This document shows positions 19,569 through 28,706 of a stretch of 64,000 bases of DNA, piece by piece. Made by a program: the position numbers and the translations under genes. Location of the stretch: contig MAAJ01000006.1 in assembly GCA_002163085.1 (NCBI GenBank), forward strand, positions 62,001 to 126,000, given 5' to 3'. The notes below the pieces were generated by a model that was not told where the DNA came from, made no database searches, and was given only the letters and a program-made list of their open reading frames with translations. The stretch comes from Methylophaga sp. 42_25_T18 (GTDB taxonomy: Bacteria > Pseudomonadota > Gammaproteobacteria > Nitrosococcales > Methylophagaceae). How positions within the stretch are numbered: the first letter of the stretch is position 1; the number at the start of each line of letters is the position of its first letter.

Positions 19569-20441
19569 AAAGTAGTTATCTCACCAACCTCGTCTTAGTC
19601 ATCGTAATCGTAATCGTAATCGCCAGCTTATTTTGGTTTAACCAACAAGCTTCCTCACCTAACGATACTTATAATAAACTCAGTGACATCAGCGCCGGTA
19701 TCATCACAGATATCACTATCAATCGTAAGCAAGGCGAAGATATAAAATTGCACAAACACACTTCGGGTTGGAAAATTGTCCACCCCATCGTCGCCGATGG
19801 TAACCACACCCGAATAAGACTGTTATTAAGCCTACTGAGCGCACCAATACATAATCAATTACACGATGTTGATGATACATCATTAGAAAAGCTTGGCCTT
19901 AAGCCTATCCAAGTCAGCCTACAGCTCAATGAACACATGTTTGCATTTGGTGATGTTGAGCCCTTGAGTAAGCGGCGTTATGTTTTACATAACAATAACG
20001 TTTATCTAATTGATGATCAGGTTAGTCCTTTACTCAACACTAATGTCGCAAGTTTTATTGATAACCGGCTATTATCTGCAACAGCCCAAATCACTAAGAT
20101 TCAGTTACCTCAGTTACTCAATGGTCAGTTAGCTGCTTCTACACCGCTAACTATTGCCAAAAATGATGACCGTTGGAGCAGTAGCCCACAATCTTATTCA
20201 GCTGATAAATTAGCTGCTTTAGTAGCTAGCTGGCAACAAGCAAGTAAGTCCATCCAATTCGACAGCCAATACCGATATACCTGTCTTGCTATGGTTAAAG
20301 GATCAAAGTATTCCAACTGAATTTATGATTCAAATGGATAGTCGAAACCTCTTTATGTTCAATAATAACAAGAGACTCACCTATCAATTCCCCGCTGCTT
20401 TAGCGCAGCAGCTCTTCTTACCTGATAGTGAAACTAACTAA
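19565..20441 (+). pseudogene. DUF4340 protein gene, frameshifted near its 3' end
   Basis: Fourth gene of the GldA/F/G-type cluster; DUF4340 proteins are membrane-anchored periplasmic partners of this exporter. The reading frame from the ATG at 19565 runs to a stop at 20320 (251 aa). After about position 20265 the normal-looking continuation is in the +1 frame (TDIPVLLWLKDQSIPTEF and onward). It ends in a TAA at 20439-20441 that overlaps the mutM ATG. The whole interval is 877 nt, one base more than 292 codons, which indicates a single-base insertion. The frame change must lie between 20226 (last stop in the second frame) and 20320. It could be a true mutation, a sequencing error or a +1 frameshift. 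Confidence 0.8.
19601..19622 (+). repeat. ATCGTA hexanucleotide microsatellite
   Basis: Nearly four tandem copies of ATCGTA inside the signal-anchor codons of the DUF4340 gene, encoding alternating Val-Ile. Because the unit is six bases, gain or loss of copies would change the membrane segment by two residues without shifting the frame. Confidence 0.7.
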
Positions 20442-21262
20442 TGCCTGAATTACCCGAAGTTGAAACCACTCGCCGTGGGATAAGCCCTTATCTAGAAGGT
20501 CAGACGATTACTAAAGTGATAGTCAGAAACCACAGTTTGAGGTGGCCCATTCCAGCTACTCTTACTGAAATTTTAGCCCAACAACAGGTTAATAAAATCA
20601 CTCGACGTGCAAAGTATCTATTGTTTCACTGTGATTCTGGCACCTTACTGATTCACCTTGGCATGTCAGGCAGCCTGCGTATTTTAGATAAGCCTGAAGA
20701 TGTCGCTAAGCACGATCATGTGGATATTAACTTTGATAATGGCTATCTTCTCCGTTATACCGACCCCCGGCGTTTTGGTGCTATTTTGTGGACCGAAAAA
20801 AATATTACTGAGCACAAACTACTTAACCACCTAGGTCCTGAGCCTTTATCTGACTCATTTACTACTGATTATCTGATGGGTAAAGCTAAGGGGCGGAAAT
20901 CGAGCATCAAGACCTTTATTATGAATGGCAAGATCGTAGTAGGTGTAGGTAATATCTATGCAAACGAGGCATTATTTTTGGCAGGTATTCATCCTAAAAA
21001 GCTGGCTGGTGAACTATCAAAAACTGAAGGGAAACAATTAGTAAACAGCATTAAACAAGTACTTGAAAAAGCGATTATAGCCGGCGGTACCACCTTAAAG
21101 GATTTCAGGAAAAGTGATGGAAAACCGGGATATTTTTCTCAACAATTAAACGTTTATGGCCGTAATGACCAAGCTTGCTACCATTGCGGCAGCAATATAC
21201 AACTGTTTAAGGAATCACAGAGGGCAACATTCTTCTGCCCTCTGTGTCAGAAACCGAACTAA
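20441..21262 (+). CDS. mutM: Formamidopyrimidine-DNA glycosylase
   Basis: Base-excision repair enzyme removing 8-oxoguanine and formamidopyrimidines, with AP-lyase activity. The 273-aa protein starts MPELPEVETTRRG, so after Met removal Pro1 (catalytic) and Glu2 are present. It has the H2TH region (KSSIKTFIMNGKIVVGVGNIYANE) and a C-terminal zinc finger with CYHC and CPLC. The ATG overlaps the upstream stop as TAATG, showing coupling to the ABC-exporter genes. Its stop is immediately adjacent to the converging csp stop. Confidence 0.97.
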   Translation: MPELPEVETTRRGISPYLEGQTITKVIVRNHSLRWPIPATLTEILAQQQVNKITRRAKYLLFHCDSGTLLIHLGMSGSLRILDKPEDVAKHDHVDINFDNGYLLRYTDPRRFGAILWTEKNITEHKLLNHLGPEPLSDSFTTDYLMGKAKGRKSSIKTFIMNGKIVVGVGNIYANEALFLAGIHPKKLAGELSKTEGKQLVNSIKQVLEKAIIAGGTTLKDFRKSDGKPGYFSQQLNVYGRNDQACYHCGSNIQLFKESQRATFFCPLCQKPN

Positions 21263-21475
21263 TTAAGCAAGAGCAACAACATCTTCAGCTTGCCAGCCTT
21301 TTTCACCTTTTGTAACGGTAAATTCTACTTGCGGGCCTTCATCAAGAGTCTTAAATCCATCTCCTTGAATTGCTCGAAAGTGAACAAAAACATCATCACC
21401 ATCCTCACGCTCTAAAAAACCATAGCCTTTCGCTGTATCAAACCACTTTACACTTCCTGTTACTTTTTCTGACAT
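21263..21475 (-). CDS. Cold-shock domain protein (CspA family)
   Basis: 70-aa single OB-fold nucleic-acid-binding protein: [16 protein letters not shown] contains RNP1 (KGYGFL) and VFVHF is RNP2. It acts as an RNA chaperone. Its termination codon directly abuts the mutM stop with no terminator between, so the transcripts converge. The leader contains a 9-bp stem (21525-21567) that may affect its regulation. Which Csp paralogue it is cannot be told. Confidence 0.93.
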   Translation of the reverse strand: MSEKVTGSVKWFDTAKGYGFLEREDGDDVFVHFRAIQGDGFKTLDEGPQVEFTVTKGEKGWQAEDVVALA

Positions 21476-21524
21476 TTTATTTCTCTCTTCTTATTATAAA
21501 TGGCAATTAAAATGCTGGTATATC

Positions 21525-21567
21525 TATCGGTACACCCTGAATCCGTTCATCAGTTACAGTACCGATA
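21525..21567 (-). promoter_or_regulatory. Inverted repeat in the csp leader
   Basis: TATCGGTAC at 21525-21533 and GTACCGATA at 21559-21567 are perfectly complementary 9-base arms separated by 25 bases. They begin 50 bp upstream of the csp ATG. It could form a hairpin in the 5' untranslated RNA, where csp genes often carry temperature-sensing structure, or it could be a bipartite protein site. Confidence 0.45.
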
Positions 21568-21684
21568 ATTCAAACCCTAACAGGATATTAAAAGGATGGC
21601 AACGGTCTGAAATAGATTTTTTTACTGGAAAAATTGTATTAAAAACAAGTTATCACAATGAAATAGTGAGAAAGCACAGTAACA

Positions 21685-21990
21685 CTATGGTTTTTTTTGT
21701 TTTGAAAAAAAGCTTGCCAGAAGTTCAATCTCTTTTTCTGTGTATCCACTGGCATGATGATGCATAACTGTCGAAATGCGACCATTTGTGATGAATTGCT
21801 CCATTTGTTCTAGAAAATATAATTTATCTAAACCCGCTAAGCTCGGTGTCCCAGCTACACTATGGCCTCGTGTTCCATGGCATGAAGCACATGAAGCGGC
21901 TAATAGTTCAACATTTCTGATTTCTTCAGCAAACACTGACTGTGCCATCAAAAAAAATGCTAAACCCAGTAGAAACCTCTTCCTATCCAT
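21685..21990 (-). CDS. Small periplasmic cytochrome c (class I)
   Basis: 101-aa c-type cytochrome with a signal peptide (1-21), a single haem site Cys34-x2-Cys37-His38 (SCASCHGTRGH) and candidate axial Met in RISTVMHHHASGY. The pattern of C-terminal helix (YTEKEIELLASFFSKQ) resembles cytochrome subunits of flavocytochrome c sulfide dehydrogenase, but no flavoprotein gene is adjacent. The physiological partner is unknown. It is divergent from rluD. Confidence 0.85.
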   Translation of the reverse strand: MDRKRFLLGLAFFLMAQSVFAEEIRNVELLAASCASCHGTRGHSVAGTPSLAGLDKLYFLEQMEQFITNGRISTVMHHHASGYTEKEIELLASFFSKQKKP

Positions 21991-22069
21991 CTCATTATTT
22001 CCTTATTTCTAAGCAATAAACACAGCCTACGCTATAATAGTCGTTTCAGCATAATAATAAACGACTCCC

Positions 22070-23029
22070 ATGGCAGAAACACTACAACTTGATGGCTTAA
22101 TTCCTGATGAATCTATCGGATTGCGCTTAGATCAGGCTCTTGCTCAACTCTTTCCCGACTACTCTCGTGGACAATTAACTAAGTGGATAAAAGCAGGTTA
22201 TGTCTCCGTTAATAACCAATCTGCCACCCGCCCCCGAGATTCAGTTAACGGTGGTGAACGCATCCTTATTTCGGCCATTATTGAAGTGGTTGACGAGTCA
22301 TGGACTGCAGAGGCCATTGAGTTGAATATCATTCATGAAGATGATGACGTGATGATTATCAATAAACCAGCAGGCATGGTGGTTCACCCCGGCGCTGGTA
22401 ATCACAACGGTACCTTGGTGAATGCTTTGTTAAATCATGCACCGCAACTTGAAACCATTCCACGTGCTGGTATTGTGCATCGTATCGACAAAGGCACAAC
22501 AGGCCTGTTAATGATCGCTAAAACATTGCAGGCGCATAATTCACTCGTGTCTCAATTACAAGAACATACTGTTTTACGTGAGTATCAAGCAATTGCTGTT
22601 GGGGTGTTAACCGCCGGCGGCACTATTGATGAACCAATTGGTCGGCATCATATTGATCGTAAACGCATGACAGTGTCTAATTCAGGTAAACCCTCTATCA
22701 CCCATTACCGGGTTGAACAGCGCTTTCAAGCCCATACCCATATCCGCTGTAATTTGGAAACAGGTAGAACCCATCAAATCCGCGTCCATATGGCACATAT
22801 TCGCCATCCGCTTTTAGGTGACTCTGTTTATGGTGGCCGCTTTAAATTCCCTAAGGGACTGACCGAGCAATGTCGTGAAGAGATCAAGACATTTAACCGC
22901 CAGGCTTTGCATGCTGGCTTGTTAGGTTTTATTCATCCTAAAACTGGCCAAGAAGTTTCGTGGCGAATTGATATGCCTGAAGATATGCAAAACATGTTGG
23001 CTCTATTGGCCAAAAATACAGAAAACTAA
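22070..23029 (+). CDS. rluD: 23S rRNA pseudouridine(1911/1915/1917) synthase
   Basis: Modifies helix 69 of 23S rRNA. The 319-aa protein has an N-terminal S4 RNA-binding domain (about 18-75) and a RluA-family catalytic domain. Catalytic Asp140 lies in GIVHRIDKGTTGL (the usual consensus is HRLDKDTSG, so two positions vary). NLETGRTHQIRVHMAHIRHPLLGDSVYG is also present (central part). Length and architecture are those of RluD. A strong bidirectional terminator separates it from the converging EF-G gene. Confidence 0.93.
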   Translation: MAETLQLDGLIPDESIGLRLDQALAQLFPDYSRGQLTKWIKAGYVSVNNQSATRPRDSVNGGERILISAIIEVVDESWTAEAIELNIIHEDDDVMIINKPAGMVVHPGAGNHNGTLVNALLNHAPQLETIPRAGIVHRIDKGTTGLLMIAKTLQAHNSLVSQLQEHTVLREYQAIAVGVLTAGGTIDEPIGRHHIDRKRMTVSNSGKPSITHYRVEQRFQAHTHIRCNLETGRTHQIRVHMAHIRHPLLGDSVYGGRFKFPKGLTEQCREEIKTFNRQALHAGLLGFIHPKTGQEVSWRIDMPEDMQNMLALLAKNTEN

Positions 23030-23054
23030 ATTAAGCCATTTAAGTTTCACCCAT

Positions 23055-23090
23055 AAAAAAAGGGGCTGATTAACATCAGCCCCTTTTTTT
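23055..23090. terminator. Bidirectional terminator between rluD and fusA
   Basis: AAAAAAAGGGGCTGAT, a TAAC loop and ATCAGCCCCTTTTTTT form a perfect 16-base stem with A/T runs on both sides, so it can end transcription from both converging genes. Confidence 0.95.
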
Positions 23091-23109
23091 GTTTAACTAC
23101 TTACGTAGC

Positions 23110-25203
23110 TTATTTCTTTTTAGCTTCTTCACGCTCTTTTGTTTCTTTAATTACATCTTCAGCAACATTACGCGGACAAGGATTGTATTGTAAGAACTCC
23201 ATAGAGAACTGACCACGACCCGATGTCATTGTACGTAATGAACCGATATAACCAAACATTTCACTCAATGGTACTTCACCATTGATACGTACACCGGTTG
23301 GTGTTGCATCTTGTGATTTGATCATGCCACGACGACGGTTAAGATCACCAATAACATCACCTACATGATCTTCAGGTGTATATACATCCACCTTCATGAT
23401 AGGTTCCATTAATTGTGGACCCGCTGTAGGCATAGATTGACGATAAGCTGCCATGGCAGCCAATTCAAAAGCAACTGCTGATGAATCCACGGCGTGGAAA
23501 GCACCATCAAATAATGTCACTTTAAAATCTAAACATGGGAAGCCGGCTAATACACCACGATCTTTCATTTTTCCGAAACCAGCTTCAACTGCTGACCAGA
23601 ATTCACGTGGAACTGAACCACCAGTAACGGTAGATTCAAATTCAAAACCAGTACCAGGCTCACCTGGCTCGATGATGTATTCAATCTTACCAAACTGGCC
23701 TGAACCACCAGATTGTTTCTTATGCGTGTAACTATCTTCAATACGTTTTGTGATGGTTTCACGGTAGGCTACTTGAGGTGCACCTACTGTTACTTCAACA
23801 CCATGGGTACGTTTTAAGATATCAACTTTGATATCCAAATGTAATTCACCCATGCCTTTGATGATGGTTTCGCCACTTTCTTGGTCGGTTTCAACACGGA
23901 AAGAAGGATCTTCTTTAATCATTTTACCGATAGCGATACCCATTTTTTCTGTGCTTGCTTTATCAATAGGTGAAATCGCAATAGAGATAACAGGATCGGG
24001 GAAGACCATTGGCTCTAATGTTGTTGGATTTTTAGGATCACATAATGTATGACCTGTTTGCACATCTTTCATACCCACAACCGCGATAATATCACCCGCT
24101 TGTGCAGTATTTAATTCATTACGATCATCAGCATGCATTTCTACCATACGACCAACACGTTCTGTTTTACCCGTAAACGAGTTAAGAACCGTGTCACCCT
24201 TGTTCAAAATACCTGAGTAGATACGAATAAAGGTTAATGCGCCAAAACGGTCATCCATGATTTTGAAGGCTAAGGCACGGAATGGGCCATCTGTTTTAAC
24301 AATGGCAAAGTCCCCTGTTTCAGTACCTTCTTCATCAACTTCTGGTTGTGGTTTAACTTCAGTTGGGTTAGGTAAGTATGAAACAACCGCATCCAATACC
24401 ATTTGAACACCTTTATCTTTAAAGGCACTACCACAGTATGTAGGGAAGAAGTCCATGTTCAATGTACCTTTACGGATACACTTTTGAATATCTTCCATTG
24501 ATGGCTCTTCACCTTCAAGATATTTTTCCATCAAATCATCGTCTTGCTCAAGTGCAGTTTCGATTAACAATTCACGGTATTCTTCGATTTGGTCTGCCAT
24601 CTCGGCTGGCGCATCTTCAAGACGGAATGCAGTAGTATCTGCTTCGTTATCCCATATCCATGCTTTACGTGTTAATAGGTCAACACAGCCTTTAAAGTCA
24701 TCTTCTATGCCAATTGGCAATACCATCACTAAAGGATGAGCACCTAACACGTCTTCAACTTGTTTAACAACACGGAAGAAGTCAGCACCCATACGATCTA
24801 GTTTATTAACAAAGATGATACGAGATACTTCAGATTCATTGGCATAACGCCAGTTAGTTTCTGATTGTGGTTCAACACCACCACTGCCACAGAATACGCC
24901 TACACCACCATCTAATACTTTAAGAGAACGGTAAACTTCAATGGTGAAATCCACGTGACCCGGTGTATCGATAACGTTTAAGCGGTGACCATCCCACTCA
25001 CAGGTCGTTGCCGCAGATTGAATGGTTATTCCACGTTCAGCTTCCTGATCCATGAAATCCATTGTTGATTCGCCATCATGAACCTCACCGATTTTGTGAA
25101 TTTTACCGGTCAATTTCAAGATACGCTCTGTAGTAGTGGTCTTACCCGCATCAACGTGAGCGAAGATACCAATATTTCTATATTTGGATAAATCTGCAGC
25201 CAT
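23110..25203 (-). CDS. fusA: Elongation factor G, EF-G2 type
   Basis: Ribosomal translocase GTPase, 697 aa, with all five EF-G domains. G1 is AHVDAGKTT (about 15-23), G3 is DTPGHVDF and G4 is NKLDRMGAD. The wording [19 protein letters not shown] and [18 protein letters not shown] matches the second EF-G known from Vibrio and some other gammaproteobacteria (EF-G2, sometimes fusB/fusA2) rather than the canonical factor. It stands alone, not in an rpsL-rpsG-fusA-tuf operon, which supports paralogue status. Some EF-G2 proteins are specialised in elongation or recycling, or are inactive as GTPase, but this one keeps its G motifs. Confidence 0.93.
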   Translation of the reverse strand: MAADLSKYRNIGIFAHVDAGKTTTTERILKLTGKIHKIGEVHDGESTMDFMDQEAERGITIQSAATTCEWDGHRLNVIDTPGHVDFTIEVYRSLKVLDGGVGVFCGSGGVEPQSETNWRYANESEVSRIIFVNKLDRMGADFFRVVKQVEDVLGAHPLVMVLPIGIEDDFKGCVDLLTRKAWIWDNEADTTAFRLEDAPAEMADQIEEYRELLIETALEQDDDLMEKYLEGEEPSMEDIQKCIRKGTLNMDFFPTYCGSAFKDKGVQMVLDAVVSYLPNPTEVKPQPEVDEEGTETGDFAIVKTDGPFRALAFKIMDDRFGALTFIRIYSGILNKGDTVLNSFTGKTERVGRMVEMHADDRNELNTAQAGDIIAVVGMKDVQTGHTLCDPKNPTTLEPMVFPDPVISIAISPIDKASTEKMGIAIGKMIKEDPSFRVETDQESGETIIKGMGELHLDIKVDILKRTHGVEVTVGAPQVAYRETITKRIEDSYTHKKQSGGSGQFGKIEYIIEPGEPGTGFEFESTVTGGSVPREFWSAVEAGFGKMKDRGVLAGFPCLDFKVTLFDGAFHAVDSSAVAFELAAMAAYRQSMPTAGPQLMEPIMKVDVYTPEDHVGDVIGDLNRRRGMIKSQDATPTGVRINGEVPLSEMFGYIGSLRTMTSGRGQFSMEFLQYNPCPRNVAEDVIKETKEREEAKKK

Positions 25204-25414
25204 TTTTCTGTCTCTAAAGATGAATAGTCAATTAATTTAGTGCATTTTGCACTAGGAAAACCCGCCAATTTTAAACTAGATTTAGTTTATATGCACGTAT
25301 TAGAATAAGGATTTAACTATCAATTGCCTAAAAATGGCTAATTCATAGACAAATCATCATTAGCAACTCTTTCACTTTTGTGATTGGTGCGCAACGTGTC
25401 GTTCTTTTTTCGGT

Positions 25415-25711
25415 TTATTTTTTCATGGCCAACCACTGATAGCGGTAAACCACACCTGGAACGGCCAATACTAAAAATAGACAAAAGGTAACCGTAAAAA
25501 ACTCCCAAGCTTGAGGATATATTTCACCAGAAAATTTCAATTCAAACGCAATCGCTATCAATAAGCTAACGATATAGAACACTAACATCTCAGCCAATCT
25601 GATCGATACTCGCTTGGTTGTTTTTAGTGGATAAATACAAAATAAGCGGTCGCTAAGCCAAGGTAAATTGGCGATGATAAAAAATAATAATATAAGTGTT
25701 GTTGCAGACAT
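25415..25711 (-). CDS. DUF2818 small membrane protein downstream of nuoN
   Basis: 98-aa membrane protein with three hydrophobic segments, containing ANLPWLSDRLF near the N-terminus and WEFFTVTFCLFLVLAVPGVVYRY near the C-terminus (central motif PGxVYRY). This matches DUF2818, known mainly as the gene after nuoN in betaproteobacteria. Function is unknown; an accessory or assembly role for complex I is inferred from position. The ATG at 25711 leaves an 11-bp gap after nuoN; an earlier ATG at 25744 would overlap nuoN and add a non-conserved extension. Confidence 0.8.
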   Translation of the reverse strand: MSATTLILLFFIIANLPWLSDRLFCIYPLKTTKRVSIRLAEMLVFYIVSLLIAIAFELKFSGEIYPQAWEFFTVTFCLFLVLAVPGVVYRYQWLAMKK

Positions 25712-25722
25712 GAAACCAGACT

Positions 25723-27156
25723 TTATGAAAATACGGTAATACAAATTGCCATCAACGAGCCTGGGAATATTCCTAAAGCCAGCACAAGTAGAGCATTCGA
25801 GCTAAGCATGATACACATCTCTTTCGGCGCATGTATTTCATGTTGTTTTTCCGGGCTATCAAAATACATGACTTTAATCAGCCTTAAATAATAGAAGGCA
25901 CCAATAACTGACATTAATACCGCGATGATAGCCACTGATATTAGATCCACACTTATCACCGCTTTAATCACGGCTAACTTGGCATAAAAACCAACCATCG
26001 GTGGTATACCCGCCATGGAGAACATCAATATCAGCATCATAAATGCGAACCAAGGACTATGTTCACTTAAACCTTTATAGTCTTCAATATTTTCGGCCTC
26101 AAAACCTTGGCGACTCATTAATATGATCATGCCAAAAGCACCTAGGGTAGTTAAGGCATAAACGAGCACATAAAACATTGATGCCGCATAAGCTTCACTC
26201 GTGCCAGACAATACCCCTAATAATAAAAAGCCAACATGGGAAATAGTTGAATAGGCCAACATTCTTTTGAGGTTAGTCTGAGCAATAGCCACCACATTAC
26301 CAATAATCATCGACAACACGGCCAATATAATCAGCATGCCCTGCCAATGTTGATGTAAGTCACCCAAGCCATCCACAAGCAGCCTGATGATCATGGCAAA
26401 AGCAGCAATTTTAGGTGCGGTGGCAATAAATAAGGTTACTGCAGTCGGTGCACCGTGATATACATCGGGCAACCACATATGGAAAGGTACTGCACCAAAT
26501 TTAAAACCAATGCCTATGATTAAAAAGACCAAGCCAAAACTTAATACCGTATTATTCAAATCACCCGTCTGTATTGCTGTGGCAATTGATGCTAATGCCA
26601 GACTGCCCGTTGCACCGTAAATTATCGACATGCCATACAACAGCATGCCTGACGCCAAGGCACCCAGAATAAAAAATTTCATCGCCGCTTCCGTCGCCAT
26701 GGTTGAATCACGATGCATCGCCACCATCGCGTACAAACATAATGACAGTAATTCCAAACCGAGATACAAGGTAAGAAAATGGGAGGACGACACCATGATT
26801 AACATGCCCAAGGTGGCAAAGATAGCTAAAGCGTAATATTCACCTTTAAATAGATTCCTCGCCCGTAGATAGCTGGCAGAATACAACAATACAACGACAT
26901 TGATGATACAAATGGCCAGCTTTAATACATCACTTAACGCATCTTTGATATAACTACCGTCAAAGGTCACACCCGCTGAAGCAAGGGATTGATACACAAT
27001 AATCGACGTTACGACTAAGGTGAACTGACTTAACCAATAGCTGGCCGCACCACTGCTTTCGCCGATAAAAGCGACAACTAACAAGATAATACACGCCATC
27101 ACCATCATAAATATTTCAGGTAGGGCAAACGACATATTTATCACTTCAAACATCAT
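25723..27156 (-). CDS. nuoN: NADH-quinone oxidoreductase subunit N
   Basis: Antiporter-like proton-channel subunit of respiratory complex I, 477 aa, about 14 transmembrane helices. Typical family segments are visible: [21 protein letters not shown] and [13 protein letters not shown]. The start [14 protein letters not shown] agrees with the homologous N-terminus seen in betaproteobacterial NuoN, so ATG 27156 or the next codon is preferred over the internal ATG at 27135. Last of the fourteen nuo genes. Confidence 0.95.
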   Translation of the reverse strand: MMFEVINMSFALPEIFMMVMACIILLVVAFIGESSGAASYWLSQFTLVVTSIIVYQSLASAGVTFDGSYIKDALSDVLKLAICIINVVVLLYSASYLRARNLFKGEYYALAIFATLGMLIMVSSSHFLTLYLGLELLSLCLYAMVAMHRDSTMATEAAMKFFILGALASGMLLYGMSIIYGATGSLALASIATAIQTGDLNNTVLSFGLVFLIIGIGFKFGAVPFHMWLPDVYHGAPTAVTLFIATAPKIAAFAMIIRLLVDGLGDLHQHWQGMLIILAVLSMIIGNVVAIAQTNLKRMLAYSTISHVGFLLLGVLSGTSEAYAASMFYVLVYALTTLGAFGMIILMSRQGFEAENIEDYKGLSEHSPWFAFMMLILMFSMAGIPPMVGFYAKLAVIKAVISVDLISVAIIAVLMSVIGAFYYLRLIKVMYFDSPEKQHEIHAPKEMCIMLSSNALLVLALGIFPGSLMAICITVFS

Positions 27157-27172
27157 TTTGTTTTAGCCACCT

Positions 27173-28684
27173 TTACAATTTAGATTGTGAAACTTGGGTT
27201 AATAAATGTTCCACCGATGCGTGTAAGACATCGATGATCGGCGCGGGCCACACACCTATCACTAATACGATGCCCGCTAAGCTGGCGAGCATGGCAAACT
27301 CACGACGGTTGATATCCGTTAACGCCGCCACATTATCGTTGGTCACTTCACCAAATATTACCCGCTTAATCATCCATAAGGTATAAGCAGCACCCAAGAT
27401 CAAGGTTGTTGCCGCTAAGAAAGCAAACCAAAAGTTAGCTTGGAAAGCAGCCAATATAACCATAAACTCACCAACAAAACCTGACGTACCGGGCAAGCCG
27501 GCATTAGCCATGGCAAAAAATACGGCAAAGCCAGCAAACATCGGCATGGTATTAATCACACCACCATAATCACCGATTTCTCGTGTATGCATGCGGTCAT
27601 ACAATACGCCCACCGATAGGAACATGGCTGCTGCAATAAAGCCATGAGAAATCATTTGTATCACTGCACCTTCTACTGCCAAGATGGCCCCACTGCCCGT
27701 TGCAGAATTGGCAAAAATTCTAAATACAATGAACAGGCCCAAAGTCACAAAGCCCATATGAGCAATACTAGAATAGGCAATCAACTTTTTAAGATCAGTT
27801 TGTGCCAAGGCAACAAAGCCAATATAAACCACGGCTATCAACGACAAGCTAATCACCAAGCCATCTAAGTACATACTTGCATCTGGTGCTATTGGTAAGG
27901 CAAACCGTAATAAACCATAACCACCAATCTTCAAGGTAATCGCCGCTAAAATAACTGAACCGCCTGTTGGCGCTTCAACATGGGCATCGGGTAGCCAGGT
28001 ATGCACTGGCCACATCGGCACTTTCACTGCAAAAGCGATTAAAAAGGCACAAAATAACCAGATTTGTTCTTGCATGGTTAACGCGGCTTGCTGATATGCA
28101 AGAATCGAGAAACTACCGACGACGTGATTCAGATATAACAACGCCAATAATAAAAACACTGAACCAAAGAAGGTGTATAAAAAGAATTTCAAAGTGGCAT
28201 AAACACGGTTCGGCCCACCCCAGATTCCAATCACCAAAAATAACGGGATCAGCATTGCTTCAAAAAACACATAAAACAAGATGGCATCTAATGCAGTAAA
28301 CACGGCGATCATCAATCCTTCCATGATCAAAAATGCTGCCATATATTGACTGATACGGTATTGAATGACTTCCCAACCTGCTACAACAACGATCACTGTT
28401 GAAAATGCAGTTAGAATAATCAATGGCAAAGCAAAGCCATCTATTCCTAGATGATAGTTAATGTTGTAGCTTGCAATCCACGTTGCCTGTTCAACAAATT
28501 GCATTTGGTGTGTGCTGATATCAAAACCAACATATAACGCAAGCGTCGCCACCAAGGTTAGTAATGACACTAATAACGCTAACGGTCTTACCCAGATATT
28601 ATTATCGCCATTTATTAAAACGGTGAGCCCACCTAAAATAGGCAACCAAATCACTAAGCTTAATAAGGGTAAATCAGCAATCAT
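27173..28684 (-). CDS. nuoM: NADH-quinone oxidoreductase subunit M
   Basis: Antiporter-like membrane subunit of complex I, 503 aa. Recognisable motifs are FYVFFEAMLIPLFLVIGIWGG (conserved Glu of TM5, central part), VPMWPVHTWLPDAHVEAPTGGS and KKLIAYSSIAHMGFV. Works in proton translocation together with NuoL and NuoN. Lies 22 bp after nuoL and 16 bp before nuoN. Confidence 0.97.
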   Translation of the reverse strand: MIADLPLLSLVIWLPILGGLTVLINGDNNIWVRPLALLVSLLTLVATLALYVGFDISTHQMQFVEQATWIASYNINYHLGIDGFALPLIILTAFSTVIVVVAGWEVIQYRISQYMAAFLIMEGLMIAVFTALDAILFYVFFEAMLIPLFLVIGIWGGPNRVYATLKFFLYTFFGSVFLLLALLYLNHVVGSFSILAYQQAALTMQEQIWLFCAFLIAFAVKVPMWPVHTWLPDAHVEAPTGGSVILAAITLKIGGYGLLRFALPIAPDASMYLDGLVISLSLIAVVYIGFVALAQTDLKKLIAYSSIAHMGFVTLGLFIVFRIFANSATGSGAILAVEGAVIQMISHGFIAAAMFLSVGVLYDRMHTREIGDYGGVINTMPMFAGFAVFFAMANAGLPGTSGFVGEFMVILAAFQANFWFAFLAATTLILGAAYTLWMIKRVIFGEVTNDNVAALTDINRREFAMLASLAGIVLVIGVWPAPIIDVLHASVEHLLTQVSQSKL

Positions 28685-28706
28685 TGTCTAAGGCTACTCC
28701 TCATTA

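Noticed and set aside
23055..23090. Palindrome considered as an operator
   Set aside because: Flanking A and T runs and position between two converging genes make it a bidirectional terminator.
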